From positions 620,001-684,000 of the forward strand of contig CAVORD010000001.1 in NCBI GenBank assembly GCA_963698535.1: 64,000 nucleotides of DNA, given 5' to 3'. How positions within the stretch are numbered: position 1 is the first letter of the stretch; each line of letters opens with the position of its first letter. Below, piece by piece: positions 1 through 8,750 of the stretch. This DNA comes from CAVORD01 sp963698535. Lineage in GTDB: Bacteria; Bacteroidota; Bacteroidia; Bacteroidales; VadinHA17. The translations under genes and the position numbers were made by a program. The notes below the pieces were generated by a model. That model saw nothing but the letters and a program-made list of their open reading frames with translations, was not told the DNA's origin and ran no database searches.

Positions 1-780
1 GGCACCTATACCATGGTTAATCAGAACCTGGAAGGGATAGAACTCCAGTGAGTCAAATCTTTGACGGTTATGACTGATAACAGGCAGATCATAATGTGAA
101 TCAGTATCAGTATCTCCATGTCCCGGAAAATGCTTTGCTGTTGCCATCACACCGCCTGCCTGCAGTCCCATTGCATACATCAGTGACTTGGCTGCGACTT
201 TTTCTCTATCCTGACCAAATGACCTGTAGTTAATTACAGGATTCAGGGCATTGTTGTTAATATCGGCAACGGGGGCAAGGTTAATATCGACACCGGCACG
301 TCTGCATTGCTTTGCAACCAATAGCCCCATCTTGTATATAAGGGAATCGTTGCGTATGGCACCCAGGGTCATCTGGTAGGGAAAACGTGAAACATCAGTA
401 AGCCTCATACCTGTTCCCCATTCGGCATCCATTGCAATTGTAAGAGGCACTTTCGACAACTTCTGGTAGCTCTTTATAAGCTCTGTCTGTTTCGCTTCTG
501 TTCCCTGAAAGAAAACAAGACCTCCAATGCCATAATTCTTAATACTCTCCGCAATTTCAATAATATGGTCGGGGCCTTTGTCAGACCATGCAGCAAGCCA
601 TATCGACTGTGCAATTTTCTGTTCCAGGCTTAGTGTTTTAAGGGTTGAATCGACCCATGGATGATTTATATAAGCCACAAAAGGCGGTGGTGTCTGGCTA
701 TATACTATCTCAATAGATAAATACATAGTTAATAACATAGTTAACAATATAGTTATCGGCTTGCCACCAGATCTCTTCAT
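1..780 (-). CDS. Glycoside hydrolase family 3, beta-N-acetylglucosaminidase type (3' end cut by window)
   Basis: The gene reads leftward from ATG at 780 and runs off the window edge, leaving 260 N-terminal residues. A hydrophobic start (residues about 8-28, ending VYSQ) suggests a signal peptide and export. The GH3 N-terminal barrel follows, with IAMDAEWGTGMR, NLAPVADIN and the hallmark KHFPGHGDTDTDSH. KHFPGHGDTD is typical of NagZ-type enzymes that remove GlcNAc from peptidoglycan fragments. The nucleophile Asp would lie beyond the window. In Bacteroidota such proteins often carry an extra C-terminal beta-lactamase-like domain, which cannot be checked here. A -7 box (804-811) sits just upstream. 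Peptidoglycan turnover would fit the muramic-acid salvage genes at 2.6-5.8 kb; that link is inference. Confidence 0.88.
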   Translation of the reverse strand, partial: MKRSGGKPITILLTMLLTMYLSIEIVYSQTPPPFVAYINHPWVDSTLKTLSLEQKIAQSIWLAAWSDKGPDHIIEIAESIKNYGIGGLVFFQGTEAKQTELIKSYQKLSKVPLTIAMDAEWGTGMRLTDVSRFPYQMTLGAIRNDSLIYKMGLLVAKQCRRAGVDINLAPVADINNNALNPVINYRSFGQDREKVAAKSLMYAMGLQAGGVMATAKHFPGHGDTDTDSHYDLPVISHNRQRFDSLEFYPFQVLINHGIGA

Positions 781-803
781 CTCTTACTGTGTTTGAATAA
801 TTC

Positions 804-811
804 CAAATTTA
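804..811 (-). promoter_or_regulatory. Bacteroidota -7 box (TAAATTTG) before the GH3 gene
   Basis: Read on the minus strand this is an exact TAnnTTTG match ending 23 bases before the ATG at 780. No convincing -33 TTTG was found at the usual 19-21 base spacing. Confidence 0.45.
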
Positions 812-867
812 GCGATTAAATGTTGCAAGATAGCAGGCTTCTGCGTTTTTGGGAAAAGGAAATTAAC

Positions 868-900
868 GAAAAAAGCCCCTCTGAAGTAACAGAAGGGCCT
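868..900 (-). terminator. Intrinsic terminator after the cytochrome gene
   Basis: On the minus strand GCCCTTCTG, a six-base loop and CAGAGGGGC form a 9-bp stem (one G-U pair), followed by six T. It lies 24 bases after the stop of the cytochrome gene, so the GH3 gene downstream is a separate transcription unit. Confidence 0.8.
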
Positions 901-924
901 TTAATATATTTCGTTTAGTTTATC

Positions 925-2424
925 TTAATAGAGATACGCATGGCATTCGGTGCAATTGAACTCTTTCCATGTCTCATCGCCATCGGGGTGTTTGAATTCC
1001 AGTGATCCGAAGATATCAGTCTTCTCCATATTATCTGGTCTTCCCTGCGCCGTAATAGAGTGACACAAATTACAATCCTTCGATATTTGCCTGCCGGTTG
1101 TACTCTCATGAGTCCCGCCATGACATCTGAAACAACCGTTGAACTCCATATGTCCTATGTGGTTGGGATATACATCCCAGCGCACCTTCATTTCGGGGAA
1201 AATATTCATGGAGAATTGATTCTTAATACCGGCGATTGCCTTTGTGATCTTCTCGGGCTGTGAAGCTGTCAGGTCAGGGTAGTTGTCAGCATAGAAAGTT
1301 CTCAACTCTCTCTCTATGATCATGAAAGCACTGTCCTTCGTACCATAGATCCTGTTCATTAGGTCCATAGCCTGCCTTTTAATGAACGGCAGATCGGATG
1401 GTATCTCACCGGAAGTAAGCGCATGGTCAATGAAATTTGGAGGTGATTTATAATCGTGCGATGGTCTGTTATGACAATCCATACAGTCCATTGATCTTTT
1501 TTCCAATCCAGCCATTTCTTCCTCTGAAATTGGATTCATGGTATCATTATATTCAGTAACCTCACCAGTCTTCAGATTTGTAAATCTGACCCATGGGATA
1601 ACCTCCCTTTTAGGATCGGTAGCAATATATTCCACCTTAATATCGGGGTTAATATGCCAGTGAATTCCCGATTCAAGACCCATGCCGCTATATTGAGAGC
1701 CTATCTTAATTATCAGACTCATATCCCATTCACTGTTCTCCTCGTCGGTAAGGAATCTCTTCTCCATACGGTTCTTATGGGAATAATGCTTCTCCGGCCA
1801 GTGACAAATTTCGCAAGTCTCTCGTGCCGGTCGAAGGTTCTTGATAGGTGTAGGGATAGGTCGCGGGAATAAGTTAAAGGCATTTGCATAAACCTGGTAC
1901 ATGCCCGACATCTTCGATTTGACATAGAAATCGGCTCCTTCGCCAACATGGCATTCAACACATGTAACACGTGCATGCGGGGAGTTCTGATAGGCTACAT
2001 ATTCAGGTTCCATAACCGTGTGACAGAGGGCACCACAGAATTCCGTTGTCTCAGTGTAGTGAAATGCCTGGTAACTTCCAACGGCCGACAGCAGTATGAA
2101 TACTGTGGTTCCTGCAACAAAAATGAACAAGGCATTTCTTGTTTTTGAATCGTTAAAATCGAACCTCGGCCACTCTTTCTTTATTGGTTCATTAGTCTCT
2201 TTGACTCTCCTGTTCCTCCTAACCATTCCTATAGGTATAAGGATAAGTCCTATTATAAGGAACATAGGCAGAACCATATAGGTAAGCAAGCCAAGGTATG
2301 ATCCCTGTCCCCCCTTAAAAAAGAAGGATATTGCAATAAAGAAAAGAATCAGGAAAAGACTTACTGTTGCCAGAAGACCTCCAATTAAAGTTGTCCAGTT
2401 GTAGACCGATTTTGGTAACTTCAT
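925..2424 (-). CDS. Membrane-anchored heptaheme cytochrome c, NapC/NirT-like (resembles ImcH in layout)
   Basis: A 499-residue protein with three predicted membrane helices (about 10-36, 44-68, 97-118) and seven heme-attachment motifs. The first is CGALCH (residues 130-135), a CX3CH variant followed by TVM; the others are CVECH, CEICH, CMDCH, CFRCH, CNLCH and CTECH, the last close to the C-terminus. The first three hemes resemble the NapC/NrfH quinol-oxidising domain. Seven hemes plus N-terminal helices is the layout described for Geobacter ImcH, an inner-membrane quinol oxidase feeding periplasmic or extracellular acceptors; that assignment is inference. It has its own promoter box (2448-2455) and terminator (868-900) and no partner oxidoreductase nearby, so the electron acceptor cannot be named. 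Confidence 0.85.
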   Translation of the reverse strand: MKLPKSVYNWTTLIGGLLATVSLFLILFFIAISFFFKGGQGSYLGLLTYMVLPMFLIIGLILIPIGMVRRNRRVKETNEPIKKEWPRFDFNDSKTRNALFIFVAGTTVFILLSAVGSYQAFHYTETTEFCGALCHTVMEPEYVAYQNSPHARVTCVECHVGEGADFYVKSKMSGMYQVYANAFNLFPRPIPTPIKNLRPARETCEICHWPEKHYSHKNRMEKRFLTDEENSEWDMSLIIKIGSQYSGMGLESGIHWHINPDIKVEYIATDPKREVIPWVRFTNLKTGEVTEYNDTMNPISEEEMAGLEKRSMDCMDCHNRPSHDYKSPPNFIDHALTSGEIPSDLPFIKRQAMDLMNRIYGTKDSAFMIIERELRTFYADNYPDLTASQPEKITKAIAGIKNQFSMNIFPEMKVRWDVYPNHIGHMEFNGCFRCHGGTHESTTGRQISKDCNLCHSITAQGRPDNMEKTDIFGSLEFKHPDGDETWKEFNCTECHAYLY

Positions 2425-2447
2425 TATTAATTATTTTTGTACTGTGT

Positions 2448-2455
2448 CAAAAATA
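2448..2455 (-). promoter_or_regulatory. -7 box (TATTTTTG) before the cytochrome gene
   Basis: Exact TAnnTTTG on the minus strand, 23 bases before the start. It forms the right arm of an inverted repeat (ATTTTTG-8 bases-CAAAAAT, 2433-2454), so an oppositely oriented box also exists at 2432-2439. Confidence 0.45.
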
Positions 2456-2576
2456 ACAATAAGATCCATCTAGATGTCAATTATTTAAGTGATTTATATC
2501 AACTGAGGCAGTGATTATTATTAATTCAGTGATAATACCTGACCGATTTGCAGTTAACCGGAGTTCACTTTTTTGT

Positions 2577-2584
2577 TACTTTTG
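2577..2584 (+). promoter_or_regulatory. -7 box (TACTTTTG) before the acetyltransferase-like gene
   Basis: Exact TAnnTTTG match ending 15 bases before the ATG at 2600. An upstream in-frame start at 2573 would overlap this box, which favours 2600 and a very short leader. Confidence 0.5.
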
Positions 2585-2599
2585 AGAAAAGATTTACGG

Positions 2600-3694
2600 A
2601 TGAAGAGCAGCAGACTTGCTTCAATAGACATTTTCAGGGGTATAACAATGGTCTTTATGATCATAGTCAATACACCAGGTTCGTGGAACCATGTTTACCC
2701 GGTACTCAGGCACTCAGCATGGCATGGCTCTACTCCAACCGACATTGTATTTCCGGCATTCCTGTTCATTATGGGAGTAACAATGTTCTATTCCTTCAGA
2801 AAATTTGGCAATGACCTTAATGGTGAGGCAATATGGAGGATAGTAAGGAGAGTCGTTGCCATTTTTGCTGTAGGTTTGGCACTCACCCTCTTTCCATATT
2901 TTGGTAAAGATCTCTCTGTATTAAGAATTATGGGTGTCCTTCAACGTATTGCTTTATCATTCGGACTGGCCTCCATAGTATGCCTTACTGTTAAAAAGGA
3001 GAGATTATGGATCGTCATTATTTTGATGCTTGCATTATACTGGGGTATTTTATACCTGTTCGGTAGTAGTGACCCATATTCACTTGAAGGTAATTTCGCC
3101 CTGACAGCTGATAAGTTTTTCCTCGGGGAGAGACATTTGTATAAGGGTTTTGGCATACCATTCGATCCCGAAGGCCTGCTAAGCACCATTACAGCAACCG
3201 TTTCAGTAATTATTGGCTACTATGCGGGATCCATAACAGGCAAAGGTTCAAAGGGAGGTTCCTCCATCGTGAAACTGATAATTCTTGGTGCTGCAGGCAT
3301 CGGTGCAGGATTACTATGGGATCTGGTATTCCCCATAAACAAACCTCTCTGGACAAGTTCCTATGTGCTGTTCACATCGGGGATATCGATGGTTATATTT
3401 GCAATTATCTTCCTGATTACTGATATTCTTAAATTCAAAGGGTGGGGGACCCCATTCATTCACTTCGGATCAAATGCTCTGACGGCTTATGTTCTGGCCG
3501 GTATTTGGACCAAAACAATGATCCTGATAAAATTTGGAAGTGGTATTTCCCTTTACACATGGTTCTATTCCAAAGTATGCGCCCCGATTGCAGGCGATAT
3601 TAACGGCAGCCTTCTGTTTGCACTTGTGCAGGTATTGATCATCTGGCTACCGGTTTATTTCCTTTATAAGAAAAAGATATTTATCAGACTGTAG
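2600..3694 (+). CDS. HGSNAT/NagX-like membrane acyltransferase (DUF5009 type)
   Basis: A polytopic membrane protein of about 364 residues with roughly ten hydrophobic segments. The N-terminus has the heparan-alpha-glucosaminide N-acetyltransferase signature: RLASIDIFRG, then RHSAWHG.TPTDIVFPAFLFIMG, in which the His aligns with the catalytic His of the family. These proteins are thought to move an acetyl group across the membrane onto amino sugars. The start is set at 2600 because of the -7 box and because the MKSSRLASIDIFRG N-terminus fits the family. The gene ends two bases before the kinase gene at 3697, and the kinase overlaps the nucleotidyltransferase, so the three form one operon with an amino-sugar theme. 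The substrate is not shown by the sequence. Confidence 0.82.
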   Translation: MKSSRLASIDIFRGITMVFMIIVNTPGSWNHVYPVLRHSAWHGSTPTDIVFPAFLFIMGVTMFYSFRKFGNDLNGEAIWRIVRRVVAIFAVGLALTLFPYFGKDLSVLRIMGVLQRIALSFGLASIVCLTVKKERLWIVIILMLALYWGILYLFGSSDPYSLEGNFALTADKFFLGERHLYKGFGIPFDPEGLLSTITATVSVIIGYYAGSITGKGSKGGSSIVKLIILGAAGIGAGLLWDLVFPINKPLWTSSYVLFTSGISMVIFAIIFLITDILKFKGWGTPFIHFGSNALTAYVLAGIWTKTMILIKFGSGISLYTWFYSKVCAPIAGDINGSLLFALVQVLIIWLPVYFLYKKKIFIRL

Positions 3695-3696
3695 TA

Positions 3697-5115
3697 ATGA
3701 GTGAAAAAATAAAAAACAAGATAGGTCTGAGGTATGAGGAGCTAACCGGCCTTCATCCCGATGTGATAATGAGGCTGCCTAAGTCAGGATCCGACAGAAT
3801 GTATTTCAGGGTATCATCGTCCAAAGGAAGCGCGATAGCAGTATTTAATCCTGTGAAGGAGGAGAATGAAGCTTTTGTCGGATTTGCCCGTCACTTTAGA
3901 AAAAAAGGACTGAACGTGCCTGAGATATATGGATGGTATCCTGACGACCATATCTATTTCCAGCAGGATCTTGGCGACATCAACCTTTACCAGCATATAA
4001 GAGATTCAGATCTGGGCTCCTTCAATGATGGGACTGTTCTGCTTTACAAGAAAGTACTCGACCACCTTATCAGATTTCAGACAGAGGGAACTGCCGGGCT
4101 TGATTTCACATTATGCTATCCTCATAAAAGCTTCGACCGTAAGTCGATGATGTGGGATCTTAACTACTTTAAGTATATGTTCCTTAAACTCATAGCAGTG
4201 CCTTTTAATGAAGGCAGGCTTGAGAAAGACTTCGAGACACTGACATCTTTTCTTCTGAATGCTGGAGAAGACTTCTTTCTGTATCGTGACTTCCAGTCGG
4301 CAAATATTATGATAGTTAATGGTGAACCATGGTTTATTGATTTTCAGGGTGGAAGGAGAGGAGCACCACAATATGATGTGGTAAGCCTTTTGTTTGATGC
4401 AAAAGCAGGCATTCCCGGTCAGTTGAGGGAGATATTAACCAATTATTACGTTGATAATTTCTGTAACATCACCGGGAGAAGGAGGGAAGAGTTTAATGAC
4501 TTTCTGAACGGTTTTGCCGCGATCCGTCTAATGCAGGCTCTTGGAGCCTTTGGATTCAGGGGATTGTATGAACAAAAACCAACCTTTGTCCAAAGTATAA
4601 TACCTGCTGTACGACTCCTTAACCAGTGCCTGGATGAAGGCGTTGGAGATCTTGTCCTGCACGAATTAAAGAGGGTGATGTTCGCAATTCCGGCTTTGGA
4701 GCAGTTCAATATACTGGAAGTACCGGAAAGGTTAAGGGTGACTGTTAAAAGTTTCTCCTACAGCAATGGTATTCCGGACGATAAGGTTCATGGAGGAGGG
4801 TTTATTTTTGATTGCCGGGGCCTTGTCTCAACACGAAAACTGAAGGATTTCAGGAATATGAATGGCAGGGATAGAAGGGTTGCCCTTTTTATGGAAGAGG
4901 ATACAGATGTTAAGGGGTTTATATCGGATACCCTTAATTTGGTAAAGAGATCAGTAAAATCTTATAAAGAACGGAACTACACAAGTCTGCTGGTGGCTTT
5001 TGGATGCAGCACCGGTACGATAAGAAGCGTTTACTGTGCTGAAAGATGCTTTGCTGCAATAAAAGATATTGAGGGCATAGATACGATATTGATACATACT
5101 GAAATACCAGAGTAA
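3697..5115 (+). CDS. AmgK-like amino-sugar kinase fused to a RapZ C-terminal domain
   Basis: 472 residues in two parts. Residues about 1-330 form an aminoglycoside-phosphotransferase fold. YRDFQSANIM supplies the catalytic Asp198 and Asn203 (the usual His before Arg-Asp is Tyr), and FIDFQGG supplies Asp215, as in AmgK, the anomeric MurNAc/GlcNAc kinase. Residues about 346-472 match the RapZ/YvcJ C-terminal domain: SFSY.NGIP, then FDCRGL, then AFGCSTGTIRSVY, corresponding to the family's GCTGGKHRS region. In E. coli RapZ this domain senses glucosamine-6-phosphate; the P-loop half of RapZ is absent here and the kinase takes its place. The stop overlaps the next start (TAATG), implying translational coupling to the MurU-like gene. 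Kinase identity is well supported as a family; the exact sugar is inferred. Confidence 0.85.
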   Translation: MSEKIKNKIGLRYEELTGLHPDVIMRLPKSGSDRMYFRVSSSKGSAIAVFNPVKEENEAFVGFARHFRKKGLNVPEIYGWYPDDHIYFQQDLGDINLYQHIRDSDLGSFNDGTVLLYKKVLDHLIRFQTEGTAGLDFTLCYPHKSFDRKSMMWDLNYFKYMFLKLIAVPFNEGRLEKDFETLTSFLLNAGEDFFLYRDFQSANIMIVNGEPWFIDFQGGRRGAPQYDVVSLLFDAKAGIPGQLREILTNYYVDNFCNITGRRREEFNDFLNGFAAIRLMQALGAFGFRGLYEQKPTFVQSIIPAVRLLNQCLDEGVGDLVLHELKRVMFAIPALEQFNILEVPERLRVTVKSFSYSNGIPDDKVHGGGFIFDCRGLVSTRKLKDFRNMNGRDRRVALFMEEDTDVKGFISDTLNLVKRSVKSYKERNYTSLLVAFGCSTGTIRSVYCAERCFAAIKDIEGIDTILIHTEIPE

Positions 5116-5831
5116 TGAAAGCTATGATCTTCGCAGCAGGACGCGGTACCAGGCTGGGTGAACAGTCAATGACCCTGCCTAAAGCCCTGGTTATGGCAGG
5201 TGGCATGACCCTCCTGGAAAGGGCCGTAAGGCATGTCAACTCACACGGCTTTAACCAGATAATTGTTAATACTCATCATCTGGCAGAACAGGTGGAGGAG
5301 GAGATAGCATCGCTGCGACTTAAAGGGTTCGCTATTGCGGTTTCGCCGGAAAGAGATTCCCTTCTTGATACAGGAGGCGGATTGTTTGCTGCACGCGACT
5401 TCTTTGATGCCGAACCATTTCTTCTCTACAATGTGGACATAATATCTGATATCGATCTTGCTCAGATGTACAGCGAAAATATCAGATCAGGCGACATCGC
5501 AACCCTTGCCATGAGAAACAGGCCGGGAAGCAGATTTTTTCTGCTAAACAAAGCGGGTAAAGTACAGGGATGGCGGAATAATTCTACCGGAGAAGAGATA
5601 ATAGCCGGCAATTGTACAAACGAAAAATTGTCTGAAGCGGGTTTCTCTGGTATACATATTGTAAGCCCACGAATCTTTGATCTGATGTCAGGCGGAATCT
5701 ACTCTCTTACAAAACTTTATCTTGAGATGTGCGGTAAGGAGAGTATAGGATCATACTTTCACAATTCAGGTGTTTGGCTTGATGTGGGTACGCCGGAAAA
5801 TCTTCAGTTGGCAAGGGAGATGTTCGGTTGA
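5115..5831 (+). CDS. MurU-like sugar-1-phosphate nucleotidyltransferase
   Basis: 238 residues of the NTP_transferase fold. The nucleotide-binding motif FAAGRGTRLGE lies near the N-terminus with TLPKALV following; LLDTGGGLF and the metal-binding LYNVDI motif come next, and VWLDVGTPENL is close to the C-terminus. Size and motifs fit MurU (MurNAc-1-P uridylyltransferase) better than RmlA or GlmU, as it has no C-terminal left-handed helix. The start overlaps the kinase stop by one base. With the kinase it would convert free MurNAc or GlcNAc to the sugar-1-P and then the UDP-sugar, bypassing de novo synthesis (the AmgK-MurU salvage pathway known from Pseudomonas). It ends six bases from the convergent small gene. 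Confidence 0.8.
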   Translation: MKAMIFAAGRGTRLGEQSMTLPKALVMAGGMTLLERAVRHVNSHGFNQIIVNTHHLAEQVEEEIASLRLKGFAIAVSPERDSLLDTGGGLFAARDFFDAEPFLLYNVDIISDIDLAQMYSENIRSGDIATLAMRNRPGSRFFLLNKAGKVQGWRNNSTGEEIIAGNCTNEKLSEAGFSGIHIVSPRIFDLMSGGIYSLTKLYLEMCGKESIGSYFHNSGVWLDVGTPENLQLAREMFG

Positions 5832-5837
5832 GTCTGG

Positions 5838-6210
5838 TTAGCTGTCCATAACCCATTCGCGTGCTTCAGCAAGGGAGCTAAAAACCCTTGTTATCCATGG
5901 AGACCCATATGTCTGGGCTTCATAGTGTTCCAGCGTTTCAAGAAAAGACTCTGAGGTAGATATAATGGCGACTTTCATGATCCTGTTCCATCTGGAAGCT
6001 GATCTGTCAAGGCTTCCGATAACTTTCATATCCTCCTCTGTGAAAGCGGAAGTATTCAATATCGGTAAAATCAAATATCTGGTACTTGAACAGGTCAAAG
6101 GAGGGATGAGCATACATAAGATCGTCAATAGCCATAACCTCCCGGGCTGTAGCACTACCTCCGAAACGAATGTAGATCCCCTCTTTTTCCCAAACAATGT
6201 GATAAGCCAT
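5838..6210 (-). CDS. Small STAS/SpoIIAA-like protein of about 123 residues (frameshifted)
   Basis: The minus-strand start at 6210 gives MAYHIVWEKEGIYIRFGG and continues to DFTDIEYF. The reading frame then moves to the neighbouring frame near 6050, which continues FTEEDMKVIGSLDRSASR and ends SPWITRVFSSLAEAREWV before the stop at 5838. Together they match the general pattern of small single-domain STAS-like proteins (a central beta strand, then paired helices and a C-terminal EAREW helix). An unusually clear AAGGAGG lies 12-19 bases before the start. No function is known; neighbours give no clue. One indel separates the two halves, most likely a sequence error. Confidence 0.6.
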
Positions 6211-6355
6211 TTATTTTAATCCTCCTTTTAGCTGGTTTATCAGTTAAATGTAATAAATATCACCTATAAAATTGATATTTAACAGCATCTTTTAGATTAA
6301 TACAGCCTTGGTAAGGAGGAACAATTGCAATTAATGAATGTTTAAACAAATTAAG

Positions 6356-6363
6356 TATTTTTG
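6356..6363 (+). promoter_or_regulatory. -7 box (TATTTTTG) before the carboxynorspermidine dehydrogenase gene
   Basis: Exact TAnnTTTG match. The TTG at 6361 that could act as an upstream start is part of this box, so translation must begin at the ATG at 6391. Confidence 0.5.
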
Positions 6364-6390
6364 TACCCTATTAACAATAACAGAAGAAAA

Positions 6391-7584
6391 ATGGGAAGAG
6401 TACTTTTAATTGGAGCCGGTGGAGTAGGAACGGTTGTTGCTCACAAAATGGCTTCTTTACCCTCGGTATTTACTGAAATAATGCTCGCCAGCCGCACAAG
6501 ATCCAAGTGTGATGCTATAGCACAAAAAATCGGTGGCAACAGAATTACAACTGCCGGTGTTGATGCGGATAATGTTCCTGAACTGGTGAAGCTGATCAGA
6601 TCATTCAAACCCGATCTGGTTGTGAATGTAGCCCTCCCATATCAGGATCTTCATATTATGGATGCCTGTCTGGAAACAGGTGTATCTTATCTCGACACGG
6701 CCAACTATGAACCTCTGGATGAAGCAAAATTTGAATATAGCTGGCAGTGGGCATATCAGGAGAGGTTTAAAAAAGCCGGTCTGACAGCTATACTGGGATG
6801 TGGTTTTGATCCTGGAGTAACAAGTATATTTACTGCATACGCTGTAAAACACCATTTTGATGTAATAGAATACCTGGATATTGTCGATTGCAATGCCGGC
6901 GACCATGGTAAACCGTTCGCCACGAACTTTAACCCTGAAATAAACATAAGAGAAGTCACCCAGAAGGGAAAATACTGGGAGAACGGTAAGTGGGTAGTAA
7001 CCGAACCACATGAGATACATAAGCCTCTTAACTATCCGAATATAGGCCCTAAGGAATCCTATGTCATCTATCATGAGGAACTGGAATCACTGGTCAAGAA
7101 TTATCCCACACTAAAACGTGCCAGATTCTGGATGACATTCGGACAGGAGTATCTCACTCATCTGCGTGTTATACAAAATATTGGAATGGCATCAATTGAA
7201 CCGGTAATGTTTGAAGGAAAGGAGATCGTACCTATTAAATTCCTGAAAGCAGTGCTGCCTGATCCGGGAAGTCTGGGCGACAACTATAAGGGGGAAACAT
7301 CTATCGGATGCCGCATTAAAGGCAAGAAAGATGGCAAGGAAAAGACATACTATGTTTACAATAACTGCAGTCATGAAGAATCATTTAAGGAGACAGGTGC
7401 TCAGGCAGTTAGCTATACTACAGGAGTGCCCGCTGCGATAGGAGCAATGATGTTCCTTCAGGGCAAGTGGAAGAAACCCGGAGTGTTCAATGTGGAGGAG
7501 TTCGATCCCGATCCTTTCATGGAACAGTTGAATTTACTCGGACTGCCCTGGCATGAGTTACATAATGTTGACCTCGAACTTTAA
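6391..7584 (+). CDS. Carboxynorspermidine (carboxyspermidine) dehydrogenase, saccharopine-dehydrogenase family
   Basis: A cytosolic enzyme of 397 residues. An N-terminal Rossmann motif (VLLIGAGGVGTVV) binds NAD(P)H; LASRTRSKCDAIA follows as the end of the second strand. ILGCGFDPGVTSIF and the long catalytic domain match the saccharopine-dehydrogenase-like enzymes that condense a diamine with aspartate semialdehyde and reduce the Schiff base. The ATG at 6391 follows the -7 box at 6356-6363. The decarboxylase gene follows after 19 bases, the usual pairing for the alternative norspermidine/spermidine pathway. Product length (spermidine or norspermidine) cannot be told from sequence. Confidence 0.88.
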   Translation: MGRVLLIGAGGVGTVVAHKMASLPSVFTEIMLASRTRSKCDAIAQKIGGNRITTAGVDADNVPELVKLIRSFKPDLVVNVALPYQDLHIMDACLETGVSYLDTANYEPLDEAKFEYSWQWAYQERFKKAGLTAILGCGFDPGVTSIFTAYAVKHHFDVIEYLDIVDCNAGDHGKPFATNFNPEINIREVTQKGKYWENGKWVVTEPHEIHKPLNYPNIGPKESYVIYHEELESLVKNYPTLKRARFWMTFGQEYLTHLRVIQNIGMASIEPVMFEGKEIVPIKFLKAVLPDPGSLGDNYKGETSIGCRIKGKKDGKEKTYYVYNNCSHEESFKETGAQAVSYTTGVPAAIGAMMFLQGKWKKPGVFNVEEFDPDPFMEQLNLLGLPWHELHNVDLEL

Positions 7585-7603
7585 GTAATAACCACCCGGA
7601 AGA

Positions 7604-8745
7604 ATGCCGATTGATTATAGCAGACTGCCATCACCCTGTTTTGTGATGGAGGAAGATCGATTAAGGAAGAATCTTACTCTTATCAGGAAAATAGCTTCTG
7701 AAGCAGACGTTGAATTCATTCTGGCCTTCAAGGCATTCTCCATGTGGGGTGTATTTCCTATTATAAGAGAATATATCTCCGGAGCAGCCGCCAGCTCTCT
7801 GTCCGAAGCCCGTCTATGTTTCGATGAGATGGGTGCCAGGGCACATTCTTATGCACCGGTATATAAAGAGGAGGAGATCGCGGCTATGCTGGAGTTCAGC
7901 TCTCACATTACATTTAATTCGCTCGACCAGTACAGAAAATACAAGTCCATTGTCGGCACATATGGGCAATACCAGCCCCGGATTAAGGATCAATCCGGAA
8001 TACAGCGAGATTGCTCATGGTCTTGTATAATCCATGCTCTCCCGGATCACGTTTCGGAATTACTGCAGAATCACTGGCCAACGGATTGCCTGAAGGTATT
8101 GAAGGAGTTCATTTTCATGTCCTCTTTGAATCGGATTCCTATATTTTCGAAAAAACTCTTAAGGTCGTGGAGGAGAAGTTCGGTCATCTTTTTTCTTCTC
8201 TGAAATGGATAAATATGGGTGGCGGTCATATAGTTACCCGGAAAGATTACGATACCGACCATCTTATTTCTGTCCTGAAAGCTTTTAAGGCGAGACATCC
8301 ACACCTTCATGTTATTCTTGAGCCCGGGAGTGCATTTGCCTGGGAAACAGGTGAGCTGGTTTCAACGGTTGAGGATATAGTTGCAAATCAGGGCATAAAG
8401 ACAGCCATCCTGGATGTCAGTTTTACCGCCCATATGCCCGATTGCCTGGAGATGCCTTATAAACCACTTATCATAGGTGCTCTTGAACCCAAAGAAGGGC
8501 TTCCAACATACCGGATGGGAGGGAACTCATGCCTCTCCGGCGATTTCATGGGTGACTGGTCATTCCACAGGGAGCTTAAACCGGGCGACAGGATAGTCTT
8601 CTGGGATATGATGCACTACACCATGGTAAAAACGACGACCTTCAACGGCGTAAACCATCCTGCCATAGCTATCTGGAACAGCGATGACACATTCCGGCTT
8701 ATCAGGAGATTCGATTACAAGGATTATAAGTCGAGGCTCTCGTAG
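7604..8745 (+). CDS. nspC: Carboxynorspermidine decarboxylase (two frameshifts)
   Basis: A PLP-dependent fold-III decarboxylase, about 380 residues when the frame is repaired. The first frame gives LPSPCFVMEEDRLRKNL and the PLP-lysine motif FILAFKAFSMW. The frame shifts by one near 7955-7975 to give GLRINPEYSEIAHGL, and again at about 8025 (extra G) to give YNPCSPGSRFGIT and the rest, including NMGGGHIVTRKDYD, ILEPGSAFAWETG, the Cys-loop motif NSCLSGDFMGDW and the DMMHYTMVKTTTFNG terminus. Every motif is intact once the frame is corrected, which points to sequence error rather than decay. It removes the carboxyl group from carboxy(nor)spermidine made by the upstream enzyme. Confidence 0.85.
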
Positions 8746-8750
8746 CTTGG

